Source: Pseudomonas schmalbachii
Lineage (GTDB): Bacteria > Pseudomonadota > Gammaproteobacteria > Pseudomonadales > Pseudomonadaceae
Reading direction: 5' to 3'
NCBI RefSeq assembly: GCF_017589465.1
Contig: NZ_JAELYA010000013.1
Location: 19,342-83,341 of the forward strand
Length of the DNA: 64,000 bases
Shown here: in pieces, positions 15,537-25,404 of the stretch
Layout: each line of letters begins with the position of its first letter
How positions within the stretch are numbered: position 1 is the stretch's first letter
Notes under the pieces: generated by a model
What the model saw: only the letters and a program-made list of their open reading frames with translations
The model's database searches: none
Told to the model about the DNA's origin: nothing
Position numbers and translations under genes: made by a program

Positions 15537-15947
15537 ATGACCGACGCATCGCTGACAATTATTCAGAACCCCGTGCTGGACGACGCCCAGTGTGCGGAGA
15601 TCGCTGCGCTCTACCGCGCCGTCGGCTGGGGCCATCCGGGCACGCCGGCGGAGTTGCGCGATATCTACGACTATCCCAGCTATTACCTGCTGGCGCTGGA
15701 CGGCGAGCGGGTGATCGGGTTGCTGCGGGCGGAGAACGAGAACGCGCAGACCACCTGGCTGGCGGAACTGGCCGTGCTGCCCGAGCACCAGGCCAGCGGC
15801 ATCGGCAAGGCGCTGATGCAGCGCTTCCTTGCCGACCATCCGCGTACGCGGCTGTATACCGACGCCACCGATGGGGTGGAAGAGTTCTTCCGGCGCCACG
15901 GCATCGCCCTGCGCCGCCCGCTGGTGCCGGGACCGAGCAAGGTCTGA
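15537..15947 (+). CDS. GNAT family N-acetyltransferase (GC-rich paralog)
   Basis: This 136-residue GNAT protein has motif A at AVLPEHQASGIGKALMQRF. The N-terminal IAALYRAVGWGHPG and the TTWLAEL strand align with the preceding gene, indicating a tandem duplication or paired acquisition. Unlike its partner it has host-like high GC. It starts 61 bases after the first GNAT stop with no clear terminator between, so they may be co-transcribed. The ATG at 15537 is preceded by a poor SD. The substrate is unknown. Confidence 0.88.
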   Translation: MTDASLTIIQNPVLDDAQCAEIAALYRAVGWGHPGTPAELRDIYDYPSYYLLALDGERVIGLLRAENENAQTTWLAELAVLPEHQASGIGKALMQRFLADHPRTRLYTDATDGVEEFFRRHGIALRRPLVPGPSKV

Positions 15948-15952
15948 GTGAT

Positions 15953-16078
15953 GTAGGGCGGGTGCACCGACCTATGCCCCCGGACGCGTTACGTAGGTTG
16001 GCGCTGAGCGCAGCGAAGCCCAACACCGGCAACAGTTGGGCCGGATCGTTGGGCTTCGTACCTCAGCCCAACCTACGG
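15953..16078. repeat. Cluster of gtagggcggg and gtaggttggcgctgagc repeats
   Basis: A half-copy of the gtagggcggg family (15953) is followed by a paired palindrome running from gtaggttggcgctgagc (15993) to gcccaacctacgg (16078). It lies between convergent genes (GNAT and TetR) and may serve as a bidirectional stop. Confidence 0.75.
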
Positions 16079-16098
16079 GAAGGGACCAGCAGGGCTGT

Positions 16099-16779
16099 TC
16101 AGCCCCGGCAATCCTCCAGCGGCACGTATAGCCGCTCGAATATCCGCTCCACCGCCGGCTGGAAGTCTGGGGCGATATGTCCGCCTTCCAGCGCCAGTAC
16201 CTGGTAGATGCCCCGCCGCATCATCGCTTCGCTGAGGTCTCCGGCGACTTCGCGGGTGGTGCAGAGGAAGCGAATCCACGAGGTGAGGATGATCCAGGAG
16301 TTCAGGGTCAGGGATTCCAGCTGCGCGTCGTTCATCAGCAGGATTCCGGATTCGACGAAGCCGCGGTAGATCGCCTGGGCATTCGCCAGGGTGCGGCGGG
16401 CGAAGTCGCGGTAGGTGGCGGCCAGTTCCGGGTCGCTGTCCAGCAGGTGCTCGAGGTCGCGGTGGAGGAAGCGGTAGCGCCACATCGCGGCGAGCAGCGC
16501 CTCCAGGTAGAAGGTCTTGTCGTCCACCGTCAGTGCGCGTTCTTCGGGCAGGCGCAGGAAGCCGTCGACATCGGCTTCGTAGGCGGCGAACAGCTCGGCG
16601 ATGATCTCCTGCTTGTTGCGGAAGTGGTAGTACAGGTTGCCGGGCGAAATGCCCAGGTGCGCGGCGATGTGGTTGGTGGTGACGCTGCGCTCGCCCTGGG
16701 CGTTGAACAGCTCCAGGCTGGCCTGGACGATGCGGTCGCGGGTCTTGATGCGTGGGGCCATTTGGTAATTCGGATGCAT
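16099..16779 (-). CDS. TetR family transcriptional regulator
   Basis: This 226-residue repressor has an N-terminal helix-turn-helix at about residues 12-58 (RDRIVQASLELFNAQGERSV, then HLGISPGNLYYHFRNKQEI, the classical TetR recognition helix). The C-terminal ligand-binding helices are diverged. It is divergent from the aldehyde dehydrogenase gene. The intergenic region holds a perfect 16-bp palindrome suited as its operator. It probably controls itself and the dehydrogenase/Tat/GMC group. An alternative start is Met7 (16761). The ligand is unknown. Confidence 0.9.
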   Translation of the reverse strand: MHPNYQMAPRIKTRDRIVQASLELFNAQGERSVTTNHIAAHLGISPGNLYYHFRNKQEIIAELFAAYEADVDGFLRLPEERALTVDDKTFYLEALLAAMWRYRFLHRDLEHLLDSDPELAATYRDFARRTLANAQAIYRGFVESGILLMNDAQLESLTLNSWIILTSWIRFLCTTREVAGDLSEAMMRRGIYQVLALEGGHIAPDFQPAVERIFERLYVPLEDCRG

Positions 16780-16807
16780 GGGCGGGGGACCGTCGGTAGC
16801 GTACCAT

Positions 16808-16837
16808 TTGACAGTCTAGAGCAATTGCTCTAAAAAT
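16808..16837 (+). promoter_or_regulatory. Aldehyde dehydrogenase promoter with TetR-type operator
   Basis: A consensus -35 TTGACA (16808-16813) and a -10-like TAAAAA (16831-16836) at 17-bp spacing flank the perfect 16-bp palindrome TAGAGCAATTGCTCTA (16817-16832). The operator fills the promoter spacer, an arrangement for direct repression. The adjacent divergent TetR gene is the obvious candidate regulator. Confidence 0.68.
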
Positions 16838-16912
16838 TCGCCAACAACAATCGATGGGAAGCCGCCGTGCCCGCGAAAAGCTTCCCCAAGCCGGACCGCC
16901 GAGGAATCCGCC

Positions 16913-18343
16913 ATGGTCGCCGACATTTCCTACCTGCAACAGACGCAACAACAGATAGCCCAGCTCGATGACCTGCTGGCCCTGCAACGCCAGGCCTTCC
17001 GCGCCAACCCCATGCCCAGCGCCGGACAGCGTATCCAGTGGCTGAAAAGCCTGGCCGGGGTACTGGTCAGCGAGCGCGATCGGCTGGTCGCGGCGATTTC
17101 CGCGGACTTTGGCAATCGAGCCGCCGACGAAACCCTGTTCGCCGAGATCATGCCCGCGCTGCACGGCATCCAGTACGCCAGCAAGCGCCTGAAGAAGTGG
17201 ATGAAGCCCTCGCGCCGCGCGGTGAGCATGCTGTTCATGCCGGCCTCGGCCAAGGTGGTGTATCAGCCGCTCGGTGTGGTCGGCGTCATCGTGCCGTGGA
17301 ACTACCCGCTGTTCCTTGCCATCAGCCCGATGGTCGCCGCGCTGGCAGCCGGCAACCGGGTGATGGTCAAGATGAGCGAATCGACCCCGGCCACCGCCCA
17401 GGCGCTCAAGGAAATCCTCGCCAAGGTCTTCCCTGAAGACCTGGTGGCGGTCGTCGAGGGCGAGGTGGACGTCGGCGTGGCGTTCTCCAGGCTGCCCTTC
17501 GACCACCTGCTGTTCACCGGCGCCACCAGCATCGGCAAGCACGTGATGCGCGCCGCCGCCGAGAACCTGGTGCCGGTCACCCTGGAGCTGGGCGGCAAGT
17601 CGCCGGCGATCATTTCCGCCGACGTGCCGATGAAGGATGCCGCCGAGCGCATCGCCTTCGGCAAGTCGCTGAACTCCGGGCAGACCTGCGTGGCACCGGA
17701 CTACGTGCTGGTGCCGCGGCGCCGGGTCGACGAGTTCATCAGCGCCTATCGCGAGGTGGTGCAGCGCTTCTACCCGACGGTGGAAGGCAACCCGGACTAC
17801 ACCACGATCATCAACGACCGCCAGGCGAGCCGCCTCGACGGCTACCTGAAGGACGCGGAGGCGCAGGGCGCGCGGATCGTCCCGGTGCTGCCGCAGGCCC
17901 AGGGCCGGCGCATGCCGCAGGCGCTGCTGCTGGATGTGCACGACGGGATGAAGATCATGCAGGAGGAAATCTTCGGCCCGCTGCTGCCGGTGCTGCCCTA
18001 CGACGGGCTCGACGAGGCCCTCGCCTACATCAACGAACGGCCGCGCCCGCTGGCGCTGTACTACTTCGGCTACGACAAGCGCGAGCAGGAACACGTGCTG
18101 GCGCACACCCACTCCGGCGGCGTGTGCCTGAACGACACCCTGCTGCACGTGGCCCAGGACGACATGCCGTTCGGCGGCGTCGGCCCTTCCGGCATGGGTC
18201 ACTACCACGGCCATGAAGGTTTCCTGACGTTCAGCAAGGGCAAGGGCGTGTTCAGCAAGCCGCGCTTCAACTCCGCGCGGCCGGTCTACCCGCCCTATGG
18301 CAAGGCGATCCAGAAGCTCGTCTATAAACTCTTTATTCGCTAG
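16913..18343 (+). CDS. Aldehyde dehydrogenase, coniferyl-aldehyde-dehydrogenase-like
   Basis: This NAD(P)-dependent aldehyde dehydrogenase has 476 residues, similar to the CalB/fatty-aldehyde subgroup, which lacks the N-terminal arm of longer ALDHs. Motifs are VIVPWNYPLFL (cofactor site), FTGATSIGK, the general-base Glu in LELGGKSP, and the catalytic Cys in NSGQTCVAPDY. The C-terminal MPFGGVGPSGMG is typical. It is followed by a Tat-exported protein and a GMC oxidoreductase. Together they could oxidise an alcohol to aldehyde and then acid. The actual substrate is not shown by sequence. The start ATG at 16913 has the SD gagga. Confidence 0.92.
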   Translation: MVADISYLQQTQQQIAQLDDLLALQRQAFRANPMPSAGQRIQWLKSLAGVLVSERDRLVAAISADFGNRAADETLFAEIMPALHGIQYASKRLKKWMKPSRRAVSMLFMPASAKVVYQPLGVVGVIVPWNYPLFLAISPMVAALAAGNRVMVKMSESTPATAQALKEILAKVFPEDLVAVVEGEVDVGVAFSRLPFDHLLFTGATSIGKHVMRAAAENLVPVTLELGGKSPAIISADVPMKDAAERIAFGKSLNSGQTCVAPDYVLVPRRRVDEFISAYREVVQRFYPTVEGNPDYTTIINDRQASRLDGYLKDAEAQGARIVPVLPQAQGRRMPQALLLDVHDGMKIMQEEIFGPLLPVLPYDGLDEALAYINERPRPLALYYFGYDKREQEHVLAHTHSGGVCLNDTLLHVAQDDMPFGGVGPSGMGHYHGHEGFLTFSKGKGVFSKPRFNSARPVYPPYGKAIQKLVYKLFIR

Positions 18344-18365
18344 ACACCCCCAGGTGACAAGAACA

Positions 18366-18911
18366 ATGACAGACACCACCGTCGCCGCGCCCGGATTGTC
18401 CCGGCGCGGCGTGCTCAAGGTCGGCCTGCTCGGCGGCGCCTTCCTTGCCACCGCCGGCGTCACCGCCAGCCTGAGCGGTTGCACGGCCGACACTCCGGCG
18501 CAGGGCCTGCGCATCGTCCGCCAGTCGGACCTGCCGTTCCTGCGTGCGCTGATCCCCGTGCTGCTCGCCGGCGCAGTGCCCGCCGAGCGCATGGCGGATG
18601 CCGTGCAGGGCACCCTGCAGAGCCTCGACTACAGCCTCGACCGCCTTTCTCCCGAAATGCTCAAGCTGACCCGCCAGCTGTTCGACGTGCTCGCCCTGCC
18701 GCTCACCCGCGGCCCGCTGACCGGCATCTGGGGTGGCTGGGAAAAGGCCGGCGCCGAGGATGTGCAGAACTTCCTGCAGCGCTGGGAAAACAGCTCCATC
18801 AGCCTGCTGCGCCTGGGCCACTGCTCGCTGCAGCAAATGGTGTTGATGGCCTGGTACGGCCGCCCGGAGTCCTGGGTGCACTGTGGGTATCCCGGCCCGC
18901 CGAAAATCTGA
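18366..18911 (+). CDS. Twin-arginine-exported protein, probable partner of the GMC oxidoreductase
   Basis: This 181-residue protein has a Tat signal: SRRGVLKVGLLGGAFLATAG, then ASLSGC, which could also be a lipobox. The mature part is helical, with GLRIVRQSDLPFLRALIPVLL and LTGIWGGWEKAG. It resembles the small accessory subunits exported with GMC-type dehydrogenases (gluconate dehydrogenase subunit 3 idea), a role supported mainly by position between ALDH and GMC genes. The ATG at 18366 is chosen because the upstream frame overlaps ALDH and lacks a signal. Confidence 0.82.
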   Translation: MTDTTVAAPGLSRRGVLKVGLLGGAFLATAGVTASLSGCTADTPAQGLRIVRQSDLPFLRALIPVLLAGAVPAERMADAVQGTLQSLDYSLDRLSPEMLKLTRQLFDVLALPLTRGPLTGIWGGWEKAGAEDVQNFLQRWENSSISLLRLGHCSLQQMVLMAWYGRPESWVHCGYPGPPKI

Positions 18912-19051
18912 GAGCCTGTCCATGACCTGCTGCGCGTCGGCCAGACGGCGTTAAAAACAGCCTCGGAATGCTCATTTACACTCGTAAACTCCGCTTCCTC
19001 GGCTGTTTTTGCCTTGTCTGGCTCTAGCTCGCAAGATCATGAACAGGCTCT
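18911..19051. repeat. Dispersed long palindromic repeat (copy 1)
   Basis: Terminal arms agagcctgt (18911-18919) and acaggctct (19043-19051) bound a 141-bp unit. Its reverse complement carries gacaaggc, cagccgagga, gcggagtttacgag, gtaaatgagca and tccgaggctg, all shared with the copy at 40572-40688. It lies between the Tat-protein gene and the GMC gene and carries no ORF. It may be a MITE-like element. Confidence 0.78.
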
Positions 19052-19097
19052 GCGCTACACAAGAACAAGAAAGCATTCGCCTGAGAGAGTTTTTTAG

Positions 19098-20693
19098 ATG
19101 CCTGTACCCGATCTGTTCGCCCAGGGCCTGGCCCGTGGCTGGAAAGTCCATGATGGCTCGCGCCTGGACAACGACCTGACCCTCGAAGCCGACGTGGTCA
19201 TCGTCGGCACCGGCGCCGGTGGCGGCACCAGCGCGGAAATCCTCAGCGCCGCCGGCTTCAAGGTGCTGCTGGTGGAGGAGGGGCCGCTGAAGACCAGTTC
19301 CGACTTCAAGCTGCAGGAGGCCGAGGCCTATTCCAGCCTGTACCAGGAAGGCATCGGGCGGATGAGCAAGGATGGCGCCATCACCATCCTCCAGGGCCGC
19401 GCCGTGGGCGGCACCACGCTGGTCAACTGGACTTCCAGCTTCCGCACCCCGCAGCCGACCCTGGAGCACTGGGCGCAGGAGCACGGCGTCAAGGGCCACG
19501 GCAGCGCCGAGATGGCGCCCTGGTTCGAGAAGATGGAGCAGCGCCTGGGCGTCGCGCCCTGGGCGATTCCGCCGAACTCCAACAACGAGGTGATCAGGAA
19601 CGGCTGCGAGAAGCTCGGCTATCACTGGAAAGTGATCCCGCGCAACGTGCGCGGCTGCTGGAACATCGGCTACTGCGGGATGGGCTGTCCGACCAACGCC
19701 AAGCAGTCGATGCTGGTCACCACCATTCCCGCGACCCTGGAGAAGGGCGGCGAGCTGCTCTACCTGGCGCGCGCCAACCGCCTGCTGATCGACGGCGACA
19801 AGGTCACCGGCCTGGAATGCCTGGGCATGGACGAGCGCTGCGTGGCGCCGAACGGGCGCAGGATCACCATCCGCGCGCGCCACTACGTGCTCTCCGGCGG
19901 CGGCATCAACACCCCGGCGATCCTCCTGCGCTCGAATGCGCCTGACCCGTACGGACGCGTCGGCAAGCGCACCTTCCTGCATCTGGTGAACTTCAGCGCG
20001 GCGCAGTTCGACAACGTGATCAACCCGTTCTACGGCGCGCCGCAGTCGATCTACTCGGACCATTTCCAGTGGGACGACGGCACCGCCGGACGCATGTCCT
20101 ACAAGCTGGAAGTGCCGCCGCTGCATCCGGCGCTGACGGCCACGCTGCTCGGCCGCTTCGGTGTGGACAACGCGCTGCGCATGGAGCAGCTGCCGCATAC
20201 CAACGTGATCCTCGCCCTGATGCGCGACGGTTTCCATCCAGACAGCGCGGAAGGCACGGTCAGCCTGCGCGGCGACGACACTCCGGTGCTCGACTACCGG
20301 ATGACCGACTACACCTGGGACGGCATCCGCCGCGCCTTCCACACCATGGCGGAAATCCAGTTCGCCGCCGGGGCGAAGGCGGTGATGCCGCTGCACGCCG
20401 ACGCCGGCTACGTGAACACCCTGAAGGAAGCCCGCGCCGTGATCGACGGCCTGAGCCTGGAGCTCTACCGCACCCGCCTGGGCAGCGCCCACGTGATGGG
20501 CGGCTGCGCCATGGGCGAGGACCCGCAGCGGGCGGTCTGCGACAGCCTCGGCCGGCACCATCAACTGGCCAACCTGTCGATCCACGACGGTTCGCTGTTC
20601 CCCACCAGCATCGGCGCCAACCCGCAGCTGTCGGTCTACGGCCTGACCGCGAAGCTGGCCAGCGCCCTTGCCGAGCGGCTGGGCAAGGCCTGA
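19098..20693 (+). CDS. GMC family FAD-dependent oxidoreductase
   Basis: This 531-residue flavoprotein has the FAD-binding VVIVGTGAGGGTSAEIL with an acidic strand end (LLVEEG), the GMC signature GRAVGGTTLVNW, and the C-terminal active-site regions AHVMGGCAMG and GSLFPTSIGANPQLSVYGL. It has an unusual Cys-rich patch GCWNIGYCGMGCPTNAKQS, seen in cholesterol-oxidase-like and long-chain alcohol oxidase relatives. It probably oxidises an alcohol, with the product passed to the upstream aldehyde dehydrogenase. That pathway is inference. The ATG at 19098 is preceded by gagag. Confidence 0.9.
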   Translation: MPVPDLFAQGLARGWKVHDGSRLDNDLTLEADVVIVGTGAGGGTSAEILSAAGFKVLLVEEGPLKTSSDFKLQEAEAYSSLYQEGIGRMSKDGAITILQGRAVGGTTLVNWTSSFRTPQPTLEHWAQEHGVKGHGSAEMAPWFEKMEQRLGVAPWAIPPNSNNEVIRNGCEKLGYHWKVIPRNVRGCWNIGYCGMGCPTNAKQSMLVTTIPATLEKGGELLYLARANRLLIDGDKVTGLECLGMDERCVAPNGRRITIRARHYVLSGGGINTPAILLRSNAPDPYGRVGKRTFLHLVNFSAAQFDNVINPFYGAPQSIYSDHFQWDDGTAGRMSYKLEVPPLHPALTATLLGRFGVDNALRMEQLPHTNVILALMRDGFHPDSAEGTVSLRGDDTPVLDYRMTDYTWDGIRRAFHTMAEIQFAAGAKAVMPLHADAGYVNTLKEARAVIDGLSLELYRTRLGSAHVMGGCAMGEDPQRAVCDSLGRHHQLANLSIHDGSLFPTSIGANPQLSVYGLTAKLASALAERLGKA

Positions 20694-20826
20694 TATGCAG
20701 TGCAGCCAGGCCGCCGGCCCGGTCTGGCGGCACGCTGCGCCAAACGGCCGCATGCACGCTTGGCCGCGGCGGCCGGCGTGCGTTACCATCCGGGCCTCCA
20801 ATTACAACGCAGATCCACAGAGCTGA

Positions 20827-21690
<864 letters not shown>

Positions 21691-21818
21691 CCCCTCTCGT
21701 TCCGACCGACTGACCGGGCAGCTGCGCCCGGACCGGCGGGATTGGCTATTCTCCCAGTTCGCTCCAGCGATTTATCGTCAGGCCATTCGCCGGGCTGACC
21801 GGCGATTCGTGAGATGCC

Positions 21819-23510
21819 ATGTCCCTGTTGAACAGCTGTTCCCGCCACCTCGCGTTGTGCAGCCTGCTGCTGCTCAGCGTCGTTCTGCACGCCGCCGAGA
21901 ATCCCGCCCAGGGCACGGTCGCCACGGCCCATCCCGCCGCCACCGTGGCCGGTCTGGAGACCCTCGCCGACGGCGGCAACGCCTTCGATGCCGCGGTGGC
22001 GATCAGCGCCGCGCTGGCGGTGGCCGAGCCCTACGGATCGGGTCTTGGCGGCGGCGGTTTCTTCCTCTTGCGCCAGGCCGGCAATCCGCCGACCTATCGC
22101 TTCATCGATGCTCGCGAGCGCGCGCCGCTGGCCGCCGACGAGCGTCTCTACGTGCGCGACGGCCAGGTGCAGCCGGCGCTTTCGCTGAACGGCGCGCTGG
22201 CCGCCGGCATTCCCGGGCTGCCGGCGGCGCTGGTGGACATCACCAGCCGCTACGGCCGCAAGCGGCTCGCCGACAATCTGGTGCCGGCCATTCGCCTGGC
22301 CACCGATGGCGTGTCCATCGACCGTGTCTACCTCGACCGTGCCTACGGGCGTCTCGATGCCATGCGCGACGATCCGGAAACCGCGCGGATCTTCCTCGAC
22401 CGCGGCAACCTGCCGGAGGAATGGGACCTGCTGCGCCAGCCGGAGCTGGCGCGCACGCTGGACAAGCTGGCGCGCTACGGGCGGATCGGCTTCTACGAAG
22501 GCGATGTCGCGGAGAAACTGGTACGCGGGGTGCAGGCGGCCGGCGGCATCTGGACCCTCGCCGACCTGCGCGACTACCGCACCGTGGAGCGCCAGCCGCT
22601 GCGCTTCCGCCTGGACGACCAGCGCGAGCTGATCAGCGCGCCGCCGCCTTCGGCCGGTGGCGTGGCCATCGCCCAGAGCCTGGCGATGCTCCAGCAACTG
22701 GACTGGCGCAAGGCCGAGCCGGCGCAGCGCGCGCACCTGGTGGCCGAGGCCCTGCGCCGCGCCTATCGTGACCGCGGCCTGCTCGGCGATCCGGACCGGG
22801 TGGCCATTCCGCTGCAGCAACTGCTCGCGCCGGCCTACCTGAAGGAGCTGGCCAAGGGCATCGACCCGCAGCGCGCCACGCCCAGCTCCACCCTGCCGCG
22901 CGCGCCGGCCTGGCGCGAGGGCGACCACACCACGCATTTCGTGGTCATGGACTCCCAGGGCAACGCCGTGGCGGGGACGCTGTCGATCAACCTGCCATTC
23001 GGCGCGGCCTTCACCGTGCCGGGCACCGGCGTGCTGCTCAATGACGAGATGGATGATTTCGCCAGCGATCCGTCCGGCGCCAACGCCTATGGTCTGGCTG
23101 GCAGCCGGGCGAACGTCATCGCACCGGGCAAGCGGCCGCTGTCGAGCATGAGCCCGAGCTTCATCGAAAGCCCCAGCGAGCTCGCCGCCTTCGGCACCCC
23201 CGGCGGCAGCCGCATTCCCAGCATGGTGCTGCTGGCGATGCTGCAGTACCTGGACGGCCAGCCCATCCAGCGCTGGGTCTCGGCGCCGCGCTACCACCAC
23301 CAGTACATGCCGGACGTGCTGGAGCACGAGCCGCGCACCTTCAGCGCCAGCGAAGAGGCCGACCTGCAGCGGCGCGGCTATACGCTGAAGAATGTCGGGC
23401 GCAGCTACGGCAACCAGCAGGTGCTGCGCTGGGACAAGAAGACCGGCACGGTCGACGCGGCCAGCGACCCGCGCGGCATCGGCCTGTCGGCGCAGCCGCC
23501 GAATCCCTGA
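21819..23510 (+). CDS. ggt: Gamma-glutamyltransferase precursor
   Basis: This periplasmic Ntn hydrolase (563 residues) cleaves or transfers the gamma-glutamyl group of glutathione. The signal peptide is about 25 residues. The self-cleavage and catalytic Thr is residue 371 (GDHTTHFVVMD), which separates the large and small subunits. The large subunit has SGLGGGGFFLLR, and the small one has GTLSINLPFG, LNDEMDDF and GTPGGSRIPSM. The length and order are standard. It converges with the Na/Pi transporter gene, with only 7 bases between stops. Confidence 0.95.
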   Translation: MSLLNSCSRHLALCSLLLLSVVLHAAENPAQGTVATAHPAATVAGLETLADGGNAFDAAVAISAALAVAEPYGSGLGGGGFFLLRQAGNPPTYRFIDARERAPLAADERLYVRDGQVQPALSLNGALAAGIPGLPAALVDITSRYGRKRLADNLVPAIRLATDGVSIDRVYLDRAYGRLDAMRDDPETARIFLDRGNLPEEWDLLRQPELARTLDKLARYGRIGFYEGDVAEKLVRGVQAAGGIWTLADLRDYRTVERQPLRFRLDDQRELISAPPPSAGGVAIAQSLAMLQQLDWRKAEPAQRAHLVAEALRRAYRDRGLLGDPDRVAIPLQQLLAPAYLKELAKGIDPQRATPSSTLPRAPAWREGDHTTHFVVMDSQGNAVAGTLSINLPFGAAFTVPGTGVLLNDEMDDFASDPSGANAYGLAGSRANVIAPGKRPLSSMSPSFIESPSELAAFGTPGGSRIPSMVLLAMLQYLDGQPIQRWVSAPRYHHQYMPDVLEHEPRTFSASEEADLQRRGYTLKNVGRSYGNQQVLRWDKKTGTVDAASDPRGIGLSAQPPNP

Positions 23511-23517
23511 ACGCCGC

Positions 23518-25353
23518 TCAGGGCAGGACGATTGCCGCTTCCTGCTCCGCCGGCGGGCTCTGCAGATCGATGAACAGCGCCTCGCCGACACCCAGCTGCA
23601 GCACGTTGCGCAGGCTCTGGATGATGCGGCTGACGTAGCCGAGATCGTTCATCAGCGAGCTGGTCTGCAGGCCGTCCAGTTCATGACGGCGGACCGCGCC
23701 GAACAGCCGCTCGCGGAACTCCGTGTCGAACTGCGCGGCCTGCTGGTCGAACAGCGCCAGGCGCGCCGCCCAGGCGCCTTCCGGCAGGCTGGCGACGTCC
23801 AGCGTACCCAGCGCGCGCACTTCGCGCAGGGCGACGAGCAGGTGACGGCGCAGCTCCACGTAGGCATCGCGCGCCGCCGAGTGGTCGGACTGCAGCCAGA
23901 AGCCGAGGTTCTTCTGCAGGTGCTTGGCGTCCTTCACCGCATCCACCAGTTGCAGCGCCACCACCTGGCAGGTCATCCAGAAGCGCTGGTGCTTCTCGTC
24001 GAGCGCCATGTCGAAGCGCCCCATGAAGCTCAGCAGGTCGCTGTAGACCCCCTTGATATGCCGCTGGTAGAGGGTTTCCGCGTCCAGCGAATAGCGCTCC
24101 GGATGCGCCCGCAGCAGGGCTTCGTCGGGCCTGGGCTGGGCCAACTGGTCGACCGGCAGGTAGAGCGCGTGGCAGATCACCTCGATGCTCAGCCGGCGCA
24201 GGTGCTGCAGTTCGCGCAGCACCGCGCTGGCCGCGGCATCCACCGAATGCAGCGCGCGTTCGTTGAGGTAGCGGGCATGGATGCGCTCGGTTTCCGGCTG
24301 CGCAGGCGCCATGTCGGTGATCAGCACCTGCGGCTCCTCGACTTCCGGCAGCCAGCGGGTCAGCCATTGCGCCAGACGGCCCTGCCAGGGCCAGAACAGC
24401 AGCACGCCCATGGCGTTGAACAGGGTGTGGAACAGGGCGAGCTGGAGCAGCGGGTTGTCGGTCAGCAGCCAGCGCACCAGCCAGGTCAGCGGCTGCAGCA
24501 GGATGAAGGCGAGCACGGCGGTGAGCACGTTGAACAGCACGTGCGCCAGCGCCAGCCGCTGTCCGCTGCGGTTGCCGCCGAGGGAGCCGACGAAGGCGGT
24601 GGTGACGCTGCTGCCGACGTTCGAGCCGATGGCGATGGCCAGGCTCTGGCCGAGTTCGAGCTGGCCGCCGGCGAGGGCGGCGAGGGTCAGCATCAGGGTG
24701 GCGTGGCTGGATTGCAGGACCACCGTGACCAGCGTGCCGATGGTGACGAACAGCAGCGCGCCGAGGACGCCTTCGACTTCCCGCCCGCTCATGTCGAGGG
24801 CATGGCCGAAGCTGGAGAAGCCGTCCTTGATCTGGTCGATGCCGAGGAAGATGAAGGCGATGCCGAGCATGATCCGGCCCGCCGCCTTGCTTTTCGGGCC
24901 GTTGAAGCCGAGCAGCACGCCGAATACCAGCAGCGGCAGGGCCAGCGGGCTGAGGCTGAGGTTCTGCCCGGCCAGGGCGAGCAGCCAGATGCCGCTGGTG
25001 GCGCCGAGGTTGGCGCCGAAGAGGATGGCGATGCCGCTGGCCAGGCCGATCAGACCGGTACTGATGAAGGCGATGGTGAGCAGCGAGACCAGCGTGCTGG
25101 ACTGCAGCAGCATGGTGCCGCAGACGCCGAACAGCAGGCTCTTGGTGCGCGTCGCGGTGCTGCGTTCGAGCCAGGTTTCCAGGCTGCTGCCGGCCATGTC
25201 GCGCAGGCCTTCTTCCAGGCACTGCATGCCGAACAGGAACAGCCCGAGGCCGGCGCCGAGCTGCAGCAGGCCGCCGCTGTACCAGAAGGCTCCGGAGAGG
25301 GCTATCGCGGCCAGCAACAGCAGGACTGGCCGCAGGTATTTCTTCGGTTCCAC
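23518..25353 (-). CDS. Na/Pi cotransporter family protein with PhoU-like domain
   Basis: This 611-residue membrane protein has two inverted Na_Pi_cotrans repeats in the N-terminal 350 residues. Each contains QSS motifs (LLQSSTLVSLLTIAF and VLQSSHATLMLTLAAL) and glycine-rich GxxG loops (GANLGATSG and GSNVGSSVTT). The C-terminal 200 residues are cytosolic and helical, resembling PhoU (EVICHALYLPVDQL and RMMQ-type helices). It belongs to the YjbB/NptA type and probably moves phosphate, possibly outward. No neighbouring pho genes are seen. Confidence 0.9.
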   Translation of the reverse strand: MEPKKYLRPVLLLLAAIALSGAFWYSGGLLQLGAGLGLFLFGMQCLEEGLRDMAGSSLETWLERSTATRTKSLLFGVCGTMLLQSSTLVSLLTIAFISTGLIGLASGIAILFGANLGATSGIWLLALAGQNLSLSPLALPLLVFGVLLGFNGPKSKAAGRIMLGIAFIFLGIDQIKDGFSSFGHALDMSGREVEGVLGALLFVTIGTLVTVVLQSSHATLMLTLAALAGGQLELGQSLAIAIGSNVGSSVTTAFVGSLGGNRSGQRLALAHVLFNVLTAVLAFILLQPLTWLVRWLLTDNPLLQLALFHTLFNAMGVLLFWPWQGRLAQWLTRWLPEVEEPQVLITDMAPAQPETERIHARYLNERALHSVDAAASAVLRELQHLRRLSIEVICHALYLPVDQLAQPRPDEALLRAHPERYSLDAETLYQRHIKGVYSDLLSFMGRFDMALDEKHQRFWMTCQVVALQLVDAVKDAKHLQKNLGFWLQSDHSAARDAYVELRRHLLVALREVRALGTLDVASLPEGAWAARLALFDQQAAQFDTEFRERLFGAVRRHELDGLQTSSLMNDLGYVSRIIQSLRNVLQLGVGEALFIDLQSPPAEQEAAIVLP

Positions 25354-25404
25354 GGGAATGCTCGCAAGGTCGGCTGCGACCTCGACGGGCCGCAGGAGAG
25401 GACG

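Noticed and set aside
16073..18613. 846-residue minus-strand open frame over the TetR and aldehyde dehydrogenase genes
   Set aside because: It covers an out-of-frame reading of the TetR gene and the antisense of ALDH; no conserved motif.
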